Below the pieces are notes generated by a model, which saw only the letters and a list, made by a program, of their open reading frames with translations, searched no databases and was not told the DNA's origin. A stretch of DNA of 64,000 nt, from NCBI GenBank assembly GCA_025766275.1, contig JAFKAC010000064.1, positions 248,001 through 312,000 on the forward strand. Reading direction: 5' to 3'. This stretch comes from Lactarius indigo (lineage: Eukaryota > Basidiomycota > Agaricomycetes > Russulales > Russulaceae). Both the position numbers and the translations under genes were made by a program. Positions 32,143 through 43,088 of the stretch are shown here, one piece after another. Within the stretch, counting starts at the first letter, position 1. Every line of letters begins with the position of its first letter.

Positions 32143-35100
32143 ACCCGGCGGCCTGGGCTAGAGCATTAAAACTTAGCATGTACAATAGCAGATTCCGATC
32201 CATGCGAATTCCAGTACTTTTCAAATCTGCTCACACGACGGCCGAACGAAACATCCTAGTAGACTCGGGCGCAACAGATAATTTTATAAGTGCAAACCTC
32301 CTGAAACGACTCAAAATAGCCTGGTTACCCACCGAACGTTCTATCAAAATATGGAACATAGACGGGACCCACAATCAAGGAGGAGAAATCACATCCTTCA
32401 CCGACCTTACCGTTAAAACCGGAGGGAAAACCCAAAACCTCCGATTCCTTATCACCAACTTAGGAAACGACGAGGTTATACTGGGATATCCTTGGTTCAC
32501 GGCTTTTGAACCCAAATTCCACTGGCGAGACGCCACGCTCGATGAAGAATTCCAACCAGTGGTCATTACCAGTCTGTATTTGTCCGACGAAGCCATGCCC
32601 CTTGAAGCAACTATCAAGGCATTGGAGACGTATCAACTGGACGAATCAGCCTGGGAACAGCTGCAAGAAGAGGACGAACCTTGCATCCGGCTGCGAAAGA
32701 CAACAACGGCATCAGAATTAGCACAGCAGGAAGCAGCGAAGAAACCTCAGAAAACCTTCAAGGAAATGGTCCCGGAAGAATACCGAAGGCACCAGAAAGT
32801 TTTCAGTGAAGAAGCATCTCAACGCTTTCCCCCCTCACGCCCGTGGGACCATGCCATAGATCTAGTCCCAAATGCCCCTGAGACAATGGACTGCAAAGTA
32901 TACCCACTCACGATCCCAGAGAACGAAAAACTGACAGAATTCGTAACCGAACACCTGGAGAAAAAATACATCCAACCGTCCAAGTCCCCTTACGCTTCCC
33001 CCTTTTTCTTCATCAAGAAAAAGGATGGAAAATTACGCCCGGTACAGGACTACCGTCGCCTTAACGAGTTAACCGTGAAGAATCACTACCCACTCCCCCT
33101 GATCCCCAAGCTTATCGACAGAATTCGAGAAGCGAAACTCTACTCGAAACTGGATATCCGATGGGGATACAATAATGTTCGAATCAAACAAGGGGATGAA
33201 TGGAAGGCGGCTTTCAAGACAAACCAAGGGTTGTTCGAACCATGAGTCATGTTCTTCGGCCTCACAAATTCCCCTAGTACATTTCAAACGATGATGGATA
33301 CCATTTTCCAAGAGCTGGTGTTGACGGGAGAAGTAATCGTCTACATGGACGATATTCTAATCGCAACTTCGGACAACCGCACCCACCATAGGACAGTACT
33401 ACACCAAGTTCTCGACCTCTGTGATAAACACGACTTGTACATCAAGCCAGAAAAATGCGTGTTTGAGGTCTACGAGGTGGAATATTTGGGGCTGATCATT
33501 GGGCATGGACGACTACGGATGGACCCAGTTAAAGTTCAAGGAGTCCGGGACTGGAAGGCGCCGACGTCACTTAAGGAAGTATGAGCCTTTCTGGGATTCT
33601 GCAATTTCTACCGGCGATTCATACGGGGGTTTTCTACAATTGCAAGACCCCTCCATGACCTTACAAAGAAGGACACCCCTTGGGAATGGACGGAGATCAG
33701 ACAGAAAGCTTTTGATACCATCAAGGGACGAATTAGTTCGGAACCAGTCCTATTATTCCCAAAACTAGATCAACCCTTCGAAATCGAAGTCGATGCCTCA
33801 GGATACACCCTAGGCGCCGTCTTAAATCAGAAAGGAGAAGACGACAAACTCCACCCAATCGCGTTCTATTCGGAGTCCTTATCCGAAGCAGAACACAATT
33901 ACGACATCTACGATAGGGAACTACTGGCAATCGTCAAAGCATTGCGAACTTGGCGCACGTATCTCGTAGGATCCCCCCACTTAATAACCATCCACACAGA
34001 CCATGCAAATTTGCAATACTGGAAGGAGCCCAGAAAAATCAATCGACGAGTTGCACGAGAATTTCAAGAACTATCGGAGTACAACTTTGTACTCAAACAT
34101 ATCTCGGGCAAGAAAAATACCCAGGCCGACTCATTATCAAGACGACCTGATTACAACGACGGTACCAACGACAACGATCACGTCACGGTACTTCCAGAGG
34201 AGGTCTTCCTCAAAATAACTCGTACATCCATGCACGATATGGATATATGGACCCAAATCACGCAAAACATGGACGAGGCAACACTCCTCCCATGGATCGA
34301 GCTGCACAATTTGAAAAAACACGATGGGCTTTGGTGGAAGAACGACGCCCTCGTTGTTGTGGGAAACAATGATCTTAAACGGGGGGTAATCACCTTTTTC
34401 CACGATACTCCAAGCGCCGGACACCCGGGAATCGCAAATACCCTAGAGCTGGTACGACACGACTTCTGGTGGCCAAATATGCGCAAAGATGTGGAGGCCT
34501 ACGTCAAGGGATGTGCAACATGTCAAAGCAACAAGATTAATTCCCACCGACAAAAACCACACCTATTTCCCATCACTACTGAACCAGAGGCCAAACCATT
34601 CGAGGTGGTAGCCATGGACTTCATAGTCAAACTCCCACTATCAGGGGGGTTCGACTCAATCCTCACCATCACAGACCACGATTGCTCGAAGGCGGCAATA
34701 TTCATACCTTGCAACGAAACCATAACATCAGAAGGAGTGGCCAAACTTTATCTCCAACACGTATACCCTCATTACGGCCTACCCCGAAAAGTCATATCCG
34801 ACCGAGATCCAAGATTCGCATCCACGTTCATGAGGCAGTTGTGCAAAACCTTAGGAATACAACAGAATATATCTTCCGTGTACCACCCACAGACGGACGG
34901 CCAATCCGAACGTACCAACCAGTGGCTAGAACAATATTTACGACACTGGTGTAACGTGCAACAGGACAACTGGGCCGAACTCCTACCAATGGCCCAGTTT
35001 GCCCACAATTCCTGGAAAAACGCCACTACCAAACACTCTCCCTTCTCACTCATCATGGGATGGGAACCACGAACCATGTGGACCCCTAAACCGTCCAACA

Positions 35101-35672
35101 ATCCCACGGTGGACCAAAGACTAGAGGAGTTACTGATACTCCGCCAGCACGCGCAAGACAGCATCACACATGCGCAACACCTCATGACACAACGAGGGAA
35201 AAAGGGGTTCACACCTTATCAGCAGGGGGACCAAGTATGGTTAGAAGGAACCAACCTTCGAACTTTCTACCCCACAAGCAAGCTAGCTCCGAAGCGATAT
35301 GGACCCTTTAAGATCGCCAAAGTTCTATCAGACGTTTCCTACGAGCTAGAACTCCCGAAGGCATGGAAGATACACCCAGTGTTCCACGCAAACCTTCTCA
35401 CCCCATATAAGGAGATGGAGATGCACGGCGCAAACTATACCCGACCTCCGCCGGACCTTATCGATGGCGAAGAAGAGTACGAAGTGGAACGAATTGAAGA
35501 CACTCAGGAACGAGGAAGAGGGCGCAAACTCCACTACCTAGTAAAGTGGAAGGGATTCCCACCGAGTGATAACACGTGGGAACCCGCAAGTAACATGACC
35601 CACGCCGCAGACGTCATCAAAGACTATTACCGACGATATCCGACCGCCAAAGGGGCTGGACGAACAGCATAA
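32131..35672 (+). pseudogene. E5 pol: protease to chromodomain, two internal TGA codons
   Basis: Protease LVDSGATDNFI; RT with KLDIRWGYNNVRI, TGA at 33243, then FFGLTNSPSTFQ and VYMDDILIAT; TGA at 33582 in EV-x-AFLGF, where the other elements have Arg; RNase H (EIEVDASG); integrase (AGHPGIANTLELVRHDFWW, CATCQSNK, AMDFIVKLP, SDRDPRF); KYGPFK-type module; chromodomain ([17 protein letters not shown]). Ends at TAA 35672. The domain set is complete and only two codons block it. Confidence 0.94.
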
Positions 35673-35710
35673 AAGACATCCTTCATCACATTATACCCCT
35701 CAGCCCAACA

Positions 35711-37159
35711 ATGACCGACACCCCAGTATCCGACACCACCCTCGTCCACATCCTCGACAACCCTCAACTCGAAGCCGTCCTCGAACGAGGGCTCGTCACC
35801 ATCGACCTCTCCGACATCCCCCGCCTATCATCACCACCATCCCCCCGACACACCGACATTGCCGACCATGTCCTCATCGAACGAGAACCCGGAGAACTTA
35901 CCCCGTCAACACCCGAGGAAGGACAGTACTCTCCGACACCCCCCCCTCAGCAACAGTCAACCCCTCCACCCAAACCACGGCCTCAGTCACCAACATCCTC
36001 TCCATCATCTACGCCACCCCCACCGCTAGAACCATTCACCCCAGTCCGCGTCCACACCCCCATTGACTATGACCGACCCAACTCCCCTCCTAACGACACA
36101 GATGACCCTGGGGCCCCATTTTTCCCGAACACCTTGGGAACCCCCAAGTACTATCCATTACAGATCCCACTACCAGACGGTGGATCCAACCCTGCGAAGT
36201 ATATCTACTATCGCAAGGGGTTCACCGAGGTAGTGGGAACAATGGGTGCAGGGCAACCCCACTACGGAGAGGAGGTCTATCTCTCGTCGCTTAGGCCGAA
36301 TGTCTCTGCTCCCCCCTTTACAGCCAAACAGCTCCAGTTCTTCGACCCCCACGACATTCGCACTTGCGCCCTGGATGAAACCCTCGTCGAGCTCAATTCA
36401 CCACGACTTACTGCCGAGATCACCAGGCTACGGACGGGGCTCTTGGCACTTAAAGAGATCGACAAGAAGTGCGAAAAACTGGAGGAGGACGCACAGAAGT
36501 TGCGATCGGAGCGACTTACTGTGGACTTAATGCTAGCTAGCACAAAGAGGCAACTTCAATATGCGGGGGCGCTGGCTACCATCGGCAACGAGTATGCGCG
36601 TATGACAGCCCTACCAACCCCACTCCGCTACTCTCGGTACGCTATCCCATTTTCCCCACGACGCGGGGGACCATTAGAATTCCCTCGCCTTGCCGATAAA
36701 CCCCATTGTCGACGCTGCTATCACTGCAACAGCCCCCACCACCTTGTACGCGACTGCCCCACCAGACCTCGACCAGCGTGCCGTCATTGTCAAAGTCAAG
36801 AGCATCAATCCTATCGATGCATCTTCCGACGAGCGGGCATGGTCGAAGAGGTGATTACAACCTACCAAGCCGATGAACGTATATGACAGGCAGTAGCTAC
36901 GGAGGCCACCACCTCGTTCACGGTCCCCAAACCACCGACCGTCGCGGCCCAAGTTCAAGGGAGGTGGTGCGGACGGTGCTTCCGCACTGATGCCAACCAT
37001 GACGAGATTCGCTGCCCACAGTACGAAATGTGTCGTAAGTGCGGCAGACGCGGCCCTTTCCTCTTCCTCAAAACACATTACTGCCAGCTCGACATTTCTC
37101 CTTGGCCGGAGAATAATTTGGACGCTGACATCTACGACCTCGTTGATCTGGAGTGTTGA
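35711..37159 (+). pseudogene. E5 ORF3: separate accessory protein with CCHC zinc knuckles
   Basis: A separate ATG frame starts 38 nt after pol, in a different frame. It has a Pro/Ser/Thr-rich N-terminus, the ORF3 core domain (VRVHTPI, YYPLQIPLPDGG, QPHYGEEVYLSSLRP, LTAEITRLRTGL) and a predicted coiled coil around residues 235-300. Two classic zinc knuckles follow, CYHCNSPHHLVRDC and CRHCQSQEHQSYRC. After TGA 36884 the frame continues with further Cys/His motifs (CGRCFRTDANHDEIRC, CRKCGRRG) to TGA 37157. The knuckles suggest nucleic-acid binding. E6 carries the same gene. I know no named family for it. Confidence 0.82.
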
Positions 37160-37193
37160 AGCCGAGGCGTCTTCAAGTCTGGACGGGGGGTAA

Positions 37194-37754
37194 TGTTATG
37201 ATTTTCTGGACTCGTTCTTTTCCTTTTTCTCATTAACTCCCTACCTCCACATTACGAGCCCTGTATGACTATGCGGACAATACGTTTACCCGGTTCCTAT
37301 CACGCGCTTTGCTTATCATCGTTATCTTTTGATAAAGCTCGACAGGTGCTAGTTTCCGTTCACTTCTCAATCACGCGCAGACCCGCGTGATTCTCCCTTT
37401 GTTCCCGATACAGACCTCCTTTGTGCCCGTTATGTCTTACCTTTGTTCCCTGATGAGGGATGACCTTACGCCCTCGCTCGTACTAAACATATTTAAGCCC
37501 AGTACTACCTAGCTTGTACAGTAGACTAGACTTCTTGTGTAATACTACACTCGTCTACGCAGAGTCTCTCGAACCTTCGATCCTCGCCTTATGCCAGACC
37601 TTCACGCCTTGGCCCTCCTCTATAGTCCAAGTGACGTGTGTCCTTGTGACTCTTGTGCATCATTATTGCTGAAGTCGAGCCTTTGAGCTTGGACTACCAA
37701 TTGTCTGACTGACTTAGTGCAGGTCGCACTCAACGCCCCTGTAGTGGCATTACA
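37194..37754 (+). repeat. E5 3' LTR with polypurine tract
   Basis: 561 bp, eight CpG transitions from the 5' LTR. The tract GGACGGGGGG followed by TAA precedes it. Confidence 0.95.
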
Positions 37755-37759
37755 AGCTT

Positions 37760-37854
37760 GGACCTTCGTGTCTTCAAGTCAACAGATCGCCGCATCACTA
37801 AGTTGTTACCGCCCCCTTGCGCTCAAGTCGAGCTAACGTCGTGACGGCGTTACA
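37760..37854 (+). repeat. E3 3' LTR, right part
   Basis: Continues the E3 LTR after the E5 target duplication and ends GGCGTTACA, followed by the E3 target duplication CCGAC. Confidence 0.94.
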
Positions 37855-37859
37855 CCGAC

Positions 37860-39164
37860 TCAGAGAACCAGTGGGTCAACAAAGACGACATCTTTGCGCC
37901 CGACGCCCTTCACCTATATCAGGAAGCACAAGCACACAGAAGAACAGTTAAAACAAGCAGGATAAAGACAGCGGAAAGTCATCCCCTCTTCCTCCACTCC
38001 ACCATCTCTACTCTCATGCCCACTTCTCCCCTGCGCCATGTCACCCAAGCAGCACTCCTTGACTCCCTCGCCAACGACGCCCGCGCACTCCTGGAAGACG
38101 ACGCCGACACTGAAGTTCCCAATACCCAAATCACACCATGGACTCCTCTCCGACCGCAAGAGAGCCCCATCACCGCGCAAGAGTGGGCGCACGTCATCGC
38201 CAGATTCCCAGACCCCACGCAACACCCCAACGACGAACACGCTGTCGTCCATGTTTTCAGAAACGAAGCCGGTGAGTGAGAGCCCATCGCAGCCATCCCC
38301 CCAAGCGACGACCTCATTGGCGTTCACGGAATTTTCCCGAGCAACGACGAGCGTTCAAGCTCTCCTGGAGTATGAGTTGGAGGGCTGGAGGAGAGTAGCG
38401 GCGGAGTGGCAGAAGGAACAGTTAGACTCAGCCGTGGCCCAACTGAGGGAGATGCGAGAGCGGTGGCAGCGATGGCGGCAGCTGAGGCTGGCCATGACGA
38501 CTCAGATTACTACCCGGCGAGACACCCCTTCTTACAAACAAAACGCGACGCTGATAATCCCCTCATCACGCCATGGCTCGTCTACACTGACGGGTCCCCC
38601 ATGTATCGAGGACGTGTGCGAGTCCCTGGTGTCGCCGAACACCGTCCGTTTACCGCCACCGAAGACCCCGCACATGTCATTGCGCCTGAAGGGTTCTGGG
38701 CGAACCGACGACCCCATTACATTCGATACCCCATCACCGGGCCCGACGGAGTAGAGAGGGACGCGTCGCACGTCCAGATCATCGGAGGGGCGGACCCCAT
38801 CATACTAGGGGTCATACCGGGCTCGCCACACATATATGGTAAGCCCTTCTACACCGAGCCCCACGTATCGGCCGCTCTCCGCCCCCAGTACCCGCACGAA
38901 GACCTCGTCATCTTCGCAGCCAACAAGATCACCAACCGCGCCCTCAACCGCATCAACGACGAGTCACTCACCGCCGAAGTTACGTGCTATCGCGCAGCAA
39001 GTTATGAACTCGACCGACTTTGAGCCCACGTCAGTCAACTCCGTGCGATGATCGAGTGCACACAAGACGACAGGCGTGACTCCATTTATCGACTTGAGCG
39101 CGCCACAGCATTGGAAAGGATTGCGGACGAGCAGCGAGATTGGCCACCGAGGGACTTCCAGTGA
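37860..39164 (+). pseudogene. E1 pol, part 3: chromodomain end and ORF3
   Basis: Resumes the E1 frame with SENQWVNKDDIFAPDA, then the linker and ORF3 domain (PEGFWANRRPHYIRYPITGPDG, ESLTAEVTCYRAA), to TGA 39162. Internal TGA codons are at 38277, 38373 (CGA in E3) and 39021. The final Arg of the C-terminus (DFR) is changed to Gln by another CpG transition. Confidence 0.88.
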
Positions 39165-39194
39165 GTCTGGGGTCTCACGCTGAAAGGAGGGTGA

Positions 39195-39728
39195 TGTTAC
39201 GTTTCGGTTCGTACGAGCTGGACCCTTACTGTACCGGTTGCAACTACAGCAGTAAGGTAGATTAGTTGCGGACTTTACCACGGTGATACAGCAGTGTGAT
39301 AGGAGATACGGTACGATTGCTGACTGAGGACCGACGCCACTAATACTGGTAGTAGTGGTATGAGGATCGAGCTACTTATGCGATACGTTGGACGCTTACT
39401 TACTGTGACTCATAGCAGCGCTTCAAAGCCTGCTTGACTTGTATTTATAGTGTCTCGTGAAGACCAAGATACGCCATCTTGGTCTTCTTGAATCGTCACT
39501 TTTCTTCTCTTCTCTTTCTTCTCTACCCGTCTATCCGTCTATTCGTCTATCTAAGAAGTGTCTGACTCCGATCGCGACTCACCATATTATAAGCTTGCCA
39601 GTGCACCTCCGCATATTCACTAAGGCAGGGACTTGGACCTTCGAGTCTTCAAGTTGACCGATCTTACTTCGCTAAGTTGTTACCGCCATTCCACGCTCAC
39701 GTCGAGCTAACGTCGTGACGACGTAACA
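39195..39728 (+). repeat. E1 3' LTR with polypurine tract
   Basis: 534 bp, TGTTACG to GTAACA, preceded by GAAAGGAGGGTGA. It differs from the 5' LTR at about twenty sites and by small insertions in the pyrimidine tract after the start site. Confidence 0.93.
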
Positions 39729-40207
39729 CTGGCCATTATATGGAATGCATAGCTTCTGTAGTTGTCACTACATGGAATGTTTGATGTTCCATATGCTAGC
39801 CAGTCCCATTGCAATGTGTTATCTAAGTCTCCAGATACATTTAGACATATGTGTATTCTATTGACTATTCCCACTTCAAGAAATTTCTCTGGAGCAAAAG
39901 AACTCCGAACCAACGTCAGGTGGCCCATGAGTTCCGGAAAAATCTAGTGCGTCAGCCGACATCGGTTGGCCCATGAGTCATGAGGGAATCTGCCCGTCGG
40001 GTGGCCCATCAACAATGGAAGTGATGGCAGATCATTATGTGCACACAGAAGCAAAGGAACTAGATGGAGTAAAGAGACATTCAGATCAAGACAAGTAATG
40101 CCACTAACAGTAGTAGCTCCTTTGGGTAACAAGGTATGGGACAGAAGGGGGAATGAACAAGATGAGAACACACTGTAACTGAGGTCCAAAGTGTCAGATC
40201 ATAACAC
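39729..40207. other. Unassigned segment between E1 and E6
   Basis: 479 bp with no recognised coding frame. It carries three imperfect copies of GGTGGCCCAT-like sequence near 39919, 39964 and 39998, spaced about 35-45 bp. The right end GATCATAACA looks like an LTR terminus in reverse, but no partner or target duplication was found. It may be the remnant that truncated E6. Confidence 0.35.
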
Positions 40208-41213
40208 TACTGGCCATTGTCAAAGCCCTCAGAACATGGCAGACATATCTGATCAGTTCACCCCACTTAATAACCATTCACACCGATCATGCCAACCTCC
40301 AGTATTGGAAGGAACCCAGGAAGATTAACCGATGGGTGGCCCAGGAATTCCAAGAACTATCAGAGTACAACTTCGTACTCAAGCACATCCCCGGCACCAA
40401 CAACACCCAAGCCGACTCCCTATCTAGACGCCCAGACTACAACAATGGAATGACAGATAACAACCACATTACCGTCCTACTGGAAGAAGTGCTCCTAAAA
40501 ATCATGCAAATGTCCATGCACGATATGGACATATGGACCCAGATTGCCCAGAATATGGAAGAATCTGTGATACTCCCATGGGTCGAACCCCATAACCTAA
40601 AGAAACACGACGGGTTATGGTGGAAGGGGGACACTCTCATTGTTGTGGGAAACAATGATCTAAAGCGGGGGGTAATTACCTTTTTCCACAATACCCCAAG
40701 CGCAGGACATCCAGGAATTGCAAATACTCTCGAACTGATACGACGCGATTTCTGGTGGCCAAACATGCAAAAAGACATAGAAGCCTACGTCAAAGGATGT
40801 GCGACATGCCAAAGCAACAAAATCAACACCCACTGTCAAAAACCCCACCTATTCCCCATTACAACAGATCCCTCAGCAGAACCATTTGAAGTCGTAACAG
40901 TCGACTTCATCATTAAACTCCCCAAATCAACTGGTTATGACTTGATTCTCACCATCACAGATCACAATTGCTCCAAAGTGGCAATATTCATCCCATGCAA
41001 TGAAACGATCACATCAGAAGGAGTGGTCAAACTCTACCTCCAACACGTATATCCCCATTATGGACTACCACAACAGATCATATCCGATCAAGACCCCAGA
41101 TTTGCGTCAATGTTTATGCGGAAATTATGTGTTACGCTGGGTATACAGCAAAATATTTCTTCAGCATACCACCCCCAAACCAACGGACAATCGGAACAAA
41201 CAAACCAATGGTT
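40208..41213 (+). pseudogene. E6 pol, part 1: RNase H end and integrase
   Basis: Open frame from RNase H through the HHCC finger (AGHPGIANTLELIRRDFWW, CATCQSNK) and core (TVDFIIKLP, SDQDPRF) to GQSEQTNQW, where the retroposon cuts it. CpG-type replacements such as Arg to Gln and Arg to Trp are common. Confidence 0.9.
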
Positions 41214-42286
41214 TTTTTTTTTTTTTTTTTTTTTGAATCAATTTATATCCCGGAGCAGTACGTTACAGGTACAAAGCCGGTGCTAGTTACTAAGCTGATT
41301 ACTCTGTAAGGAAACTTCTGAATCCGTCCTGGTCCCGTGCCCTCTCCTAGACCCTCCCACTACTAACAAACACGACCTACTTACGTTCCCTCAAGGACCC
41401 TTAGTAAGCAACTTCCACGAGTTGGACCTCACTGTGTGGTGCCTAAGTGGCGGTATGGGAACGGGCAGAGCCAGTTGCGTCTCTGACAGTCACATGGGGT
41501 CTCCAGGCCCATGGACCCGAGGATCACTGGATGGGGCGACCCATGGCAGTGCCACAGAGGTTCTTGCAGGGTTCTTGATTGAGGTCCGAGGACCCCTTCC
41601 CCTTATGGTCTCCCTGCAAGTGTCCGGCGAGGAGTCTGTCGAGGATGAAGCTGTTGGGGGTGTGTTCCTATACAGGGCGGTTCGGCAACATCCACGTTGG
41701 CGTCGGGGTTTCAGTCGGGGTTTGGTATAGTACGGTAGGAAACAAGACTAATATGTAGCGAAGTAAGTGTAGCGGTAGATGTACAGAGTCTGTGGGTCCG
41801 GGGACCCGGTGTGGGGTTATCAAGCCCAGGGTTGTAGGGGCGGGGGTTTAAACCCACCCACTAAAGCCACCTCCAGACACAGAGGAAGGCGGGTCAGGGT
41901 ATTTGAGTTGATTAGGTAATTGCGGTTTCCCGGTCCATCAGGAACCGGGGTGAAGGTTGGGGTGTTGGGGGAAGTGGGATGCGGCGGCTAGCGGCAGAGC
42001 CCGGGGTTACATAAGTGAGCGTGGGTAGTTGGTGTCATGGGATGTTAGTGGTGCAGCTTAACAGAGCCCGGGGCGTGAGAGCGAGGGTGAGGCCGGATAG
42101 GCCGAGGTTGTGTTTGTGTGTTTGTTGGGAAGGGCGGATAAGGAAGGAACCACGTAGGATCACGTGGGGATGCTGGCTGCCCGCAGGGAATGCACCAGCC
42201 CGGATTCGAACCCAGAGTCCGTCACCAGAGCTGTCCCGTGTGAGGCGAGGGGGGGGAGCGTTTGCCCATTGCACCACCCACCCCCC
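41212..42286 (-). mobile_element. tRNA-headed poly(A) retroposon (long SINE-like), antisense
   Basis: About 1.07 kb flanked by a 15-bp duplication AACAAACCAATGGTT (41199-41213 and 42287-42301). The left edge is a run of 23 T, that is a poly(A) tail on the minus strand. Near the right edge the minus strand has a B box GGTTCGAATCC (42212-42202) and an A-box-like TGGTGCAATGGG (42276-42265), about 54 nt apart, as in a tRNA-derived Pol III promoter. No long ORF or reverse transcriptase is present, so it must have moved by LINE enzymes. It is unusually long for a SINE. Confidence 0.8.
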
Positions 42287-42301
42287 AACAAACCAATGGT
42301 T

Positions 42302-43046
42302 GGAGCAATATCTTTGGCAATGGTGTAATGTTCAACAAGAAAATTGGGCGGACACTCTACCTATGGCACAATTTGCGCATAACTCGTGGACAAATGCCAC
42401 TACTAAACACTCCCCATTCTCACTTATCATGGGATGGGAACCCCAAACCACATGGCCCCCCAAACCCTCCAAGAACCCCACGGTGGACCAAAGATTAGAG
42501 GATCTACTGATACTTTGGCAACACGCCCAAGACAGCATTCGTCACGCACAGCAACTCATGACCCAACGAGGGAAGACAAGTTTCACACCTTATCAACAAG
42601 GTGATCACGTATGGTTGGAAGGAATGAACCTCCGTACCTTCTATCCTACAAATAAACTAGCCCCAAAAAGATACGGACCCTTCAAGATAACAAGAGTCTT
42701 ATCAGATGTATCGTATGAATTGGAATTGCCAGCGTCATGGAAGATCCACCCGGTATTCCATGCAAATCTTCTCACCCCATATAAAGAAACGGAGATGCAT
42801 GGGGTAAACTTTACTCAACTACCACCTGACCTTATCGAAGGAGAAGAAGAGTATGAAGTGGAACAAATCGAAGATACCCAGGAACGAGGAAGAGGGCACA
42901 AACTCCACTACCTGGTCAAGTGGAAGGGATTCCCACCAAGTGACAACACATGGGAACCCACGACCAATATGACTCATGCCGCAGACACCATCAAGGACTT
43001 CTATCAGCAATACCCATCCGCTGTAGGGGCTGGACGAAAGATATAA
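42302..43046 (+). pseudogene. E6 pol, part 2: integrase end and chromodomain
   Basis: Resumes at [15 protein letters not shown] and continues through [28 protein letters not shown] and the chromodomain ([17 protein letters not shown]) to the TAA after GAGRKI. No stop interrupts this part. Confidence 0.9.
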
Positions 43047-43088
43047 AGACCAAAGACGCAGCCCCCACTCTAAGTCCTCAGCACTACA

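Larger units (their letters stand above)
29926..37754 (+). mobile_element. E5: Ty3/gypsy chromovirus, family C, inserted in E3 3' LTR
   Basis: A complete 7829-bp element with 561-bp LTRs and target duplication AGCTT (29921-29925, 37755-37759). I count eight LTR differences, all CpG transitions. Proteins are clearly diverged from families A and B, but the gene order, self-priming design and -1 frame relation are the same. ORF3 is a separate gene here. TGA codons at 31924, 33243 and 33582 in gag-pol and one in ORF3 make it defective. Confidence 0.96.
13943..37854 (+). mobile_element. E3: Ty3/gypsy chromovirus, family A, host of E4, E5 and a solo LTR
   Basis: Own sequence 13943-18765, 26462-27134, 27667-29925 and 37760-37854, about 7.85 kb. 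The target duplication CCGAC lies at 13938-13942 and 37855-37859, and removal rejoins the E1 chromodomain. I count eight differences between its LTRs (the 3' one reassembled around E5), all CpG transitions. Its termini are TGTCAC rather than TGTTAC at the 5' edge in both LTRs. It is younger than E1 and older than its inserts. Confidence 0.95.
257..39728 (+). mobile_element. E1: Ty3/gypsy chromovirus, family A, outermost of the nest
   Basis: This is a full-length LTR retrotransposon interrupted by E2 and E3. Its own sequence is 257-5908, 13572-13942 and 37860-39728, about 7.89 kb, with LTRs at 257-785 and 39195-39728. Gag, pol and the ORF3 extension can be followed across both insertion points in the same frame once the inserts and duplicated target sites are removed. 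The two LTRs differ at roughly twenty positions, mostly CpG transitions, plus a few other substitutions and small length differences in a pyrimidine tract, so this is the oldest insertion in the nest. Several nonsense codons make it defective. No target duplication is visible. Confidence 0.93.

Noticed and set aside
35711..37159. ORF3 as a retroviral-type envelope gene
   Set aside because: The position fits, but there is no signal peptide, no membrane span and no fusion-peptide-like segment. Zinc knuckles point to nucleic-acid binding.
41422..41730. 102-codon plus-strand frame in the retroposon as a protein gene
   Set aside because: It lies antisense to the element's own direction, and its composition reflects GC-rich SINE-like DNA.
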